Shown: in pieces, positions 5,348-5,919 of the stretch | How the letters are laid out: the number at the start of each line of letters is the position of its first letter | Numbering within the stretch: the first letter of the stretch is position 1 | NCBI GenBank assembly: GCA_023265355.1 | Contig: JAHFTZ010000172.1 | Coordinates: forward strand, 1-5,919 | DNA: 5,919 nucleotides | Direction of reading: 5' to 3' | Origin: Terriglobus sp. | Lineage (GTDB): Bacteria; Acidobacteriota; Terriglobia; Terriglobales; Acidobacteriaceae | The notes under the pieces: model-generated | The model's input: only the letters and a program-made list of their open reading frames with translations | Told to the model about the DNA's origin: nothing | Databases searched by the model: none | Translations under genes and position numbers: made by a program

Positions 5348-5919
5348 GTGACTTCCAAAGATTTAAGAAAAGCGGCCCGTGTGGCCGCCATCGCCCTGCT
5401 CCTCACGCTCTCCGTCTCCGGATGCAGACAGCCCGACCAGCCTCAGCCGGACCAGAAACGCTCTGCGCAGCGCAACCGCCGTCCGCGAGAAGAGAGCTCT
5501 CGCGCTCCACGAACCTCTGTCGAGCGTGATCAAGACCGCGATGTCACACCGATGGAACCTGTCCCGGCGAACTCCGTTCAGGTTCACTATGCGCCCTTCG
5601 AAAATCTCGAACACGTTGACACGGATCTTCTCGCCCAGGCCCACTCCACTATCGATCTCGCCGCTTATTCACTGACCGACTACGCCGTCGCACAGGCCCT
5701 CATCGCCGCGGCGCAGCGTGGTGTACACATCCGCATCTATCGCGACGCGACTCAGGCGGCGGGCGAAACGGCCCACGCCGAGAAGAGTGCCGCCAATCCT
5801 AAGAGGCGGGCCAGCCGCGATCCCGAAGACGACGCTCCCAACGATGCTGACGACGCGGACATACTTCGGCGCCTCTCTTCCACGCCGAACGTTGCCGTCC
5901 GCATCAAACACTCCCACAC
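5348..5919 (+). CDS. Phospholipase D-like lipoprotein, 3' end cut by window
   Basis: The frame opens at GTG 5348, with an in-frame stop just upstream at 5336-5338 and no nearby ATG; 190 codons are visible. The N-terminus is a lipoprotein signal: K4, R7, K8 and R11, a hydrophobic core to about 23, and a VSGC lipobox with C26, so the product should be lipid-anchored outside the inner membrane. A charged, Pro/Gln/Arg-rich linker (27-75) follows. From about 77 the sequence looks like the N-terminal half of a phospholipase D-superfamily domain: VHYAPFENLEHV, then STIDLAAYSLTDYAVAQALIAAAQRGVHIRIYRD (100-133), typical of Nuc-like endonucleases and cardiolipin-synthase relatives. An Arg- and then Asp-rich insertion (about 134-172) precedes NVAVRIKHSH. 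The HxK(x4)D catalytic motif would come after the window, so activity cannot be judged. No clear ribosome site precedes the GTG; coupling to the P460 gene is likely. Confidence 0.8.
   Translation, partial: MTSKDLRKAARVAAIALLLTLSVSGCRQPDQPQPDQKRSAQRNRRPREESSRAPRTSVERDQDRDVTPMEPVPANSVQVHYAPFENLEHVDTDLLAQAHSTIDLAAYSLTDYAVAQALIAAAQRGVHIRIYRDATQAAGETAHAEKSAANPKRRASRDPEDDAPNDADDADILRRLSSTPNVAVRIKHSH

Overview
The window looks like a chromosomal segment of a moderately GC-rich bacterium. Protein signatures suggest an acidobacterium of the class Terriglobia: a pyruvoyl-type arginine decarboxylase beside an agmatine deiminase and an N-carbamoylputrescine amidase, a divergent glutamine synthetase, and a cytochrome P460 family protein. 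The assignment is an inference from sequence style and gene content and was not tested by a search. No tRNA, rRNA, insertion sequence, CRISPR array or other mobile-element signature was seen.

Layout. Positions 1-1328 (minus strand) hold most of a glutamine synthetase gene, cut at its 3' end by the window edge. A 303-base divergent intergenic region follows, with a good sigma-70-like promoter for the synthetase and an inverted repeat over its -10 box. On the plus strand come a pyruvoyl-dependent arginine decarboxylase (pdaD, 1632-2195), a strong hairpin terminator or attenuator (2218-2250), N-carbamoylputrescine amidase (aguB, 2268-3185), agmatine deiminase (aguA, 3216-4262), and a 111-residue protein of unknown function whose start codon overlaps the aguA stop codon (4262-4597). 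An imperfect intrinsic terminator overlaps the end of that small gene. After a 91-base gap with nested inverted repeats come a secreted cytochrome P460 family protein with one CxxCH haem motif (4689-5324) and, 23 bases later, the start of a phospholipase D-like lipoprotein that begins with GTG and runs off the window end.

How the genes fit together. PdaD, AguA and AguB make up a full route from arginine to putrescine: arginine to agmatine plus CO2, agmatine to N-carbamoylputrescine plus NH3, and N-carbamoylputrescine to putrescine plus CO2 plus NH3. The divergent glutamine synthetase could reassimilate the two ammonia molecules. The most interesting points are the terminator-like hairpin with no room for a promoter before aguB, the unknown small protein coupled to aguA, the possible TTG start of pdaD, the candidate operator at the synthetase promoter, and the pairing of a P460 cytochrome with a PLD-like lipoprotein.
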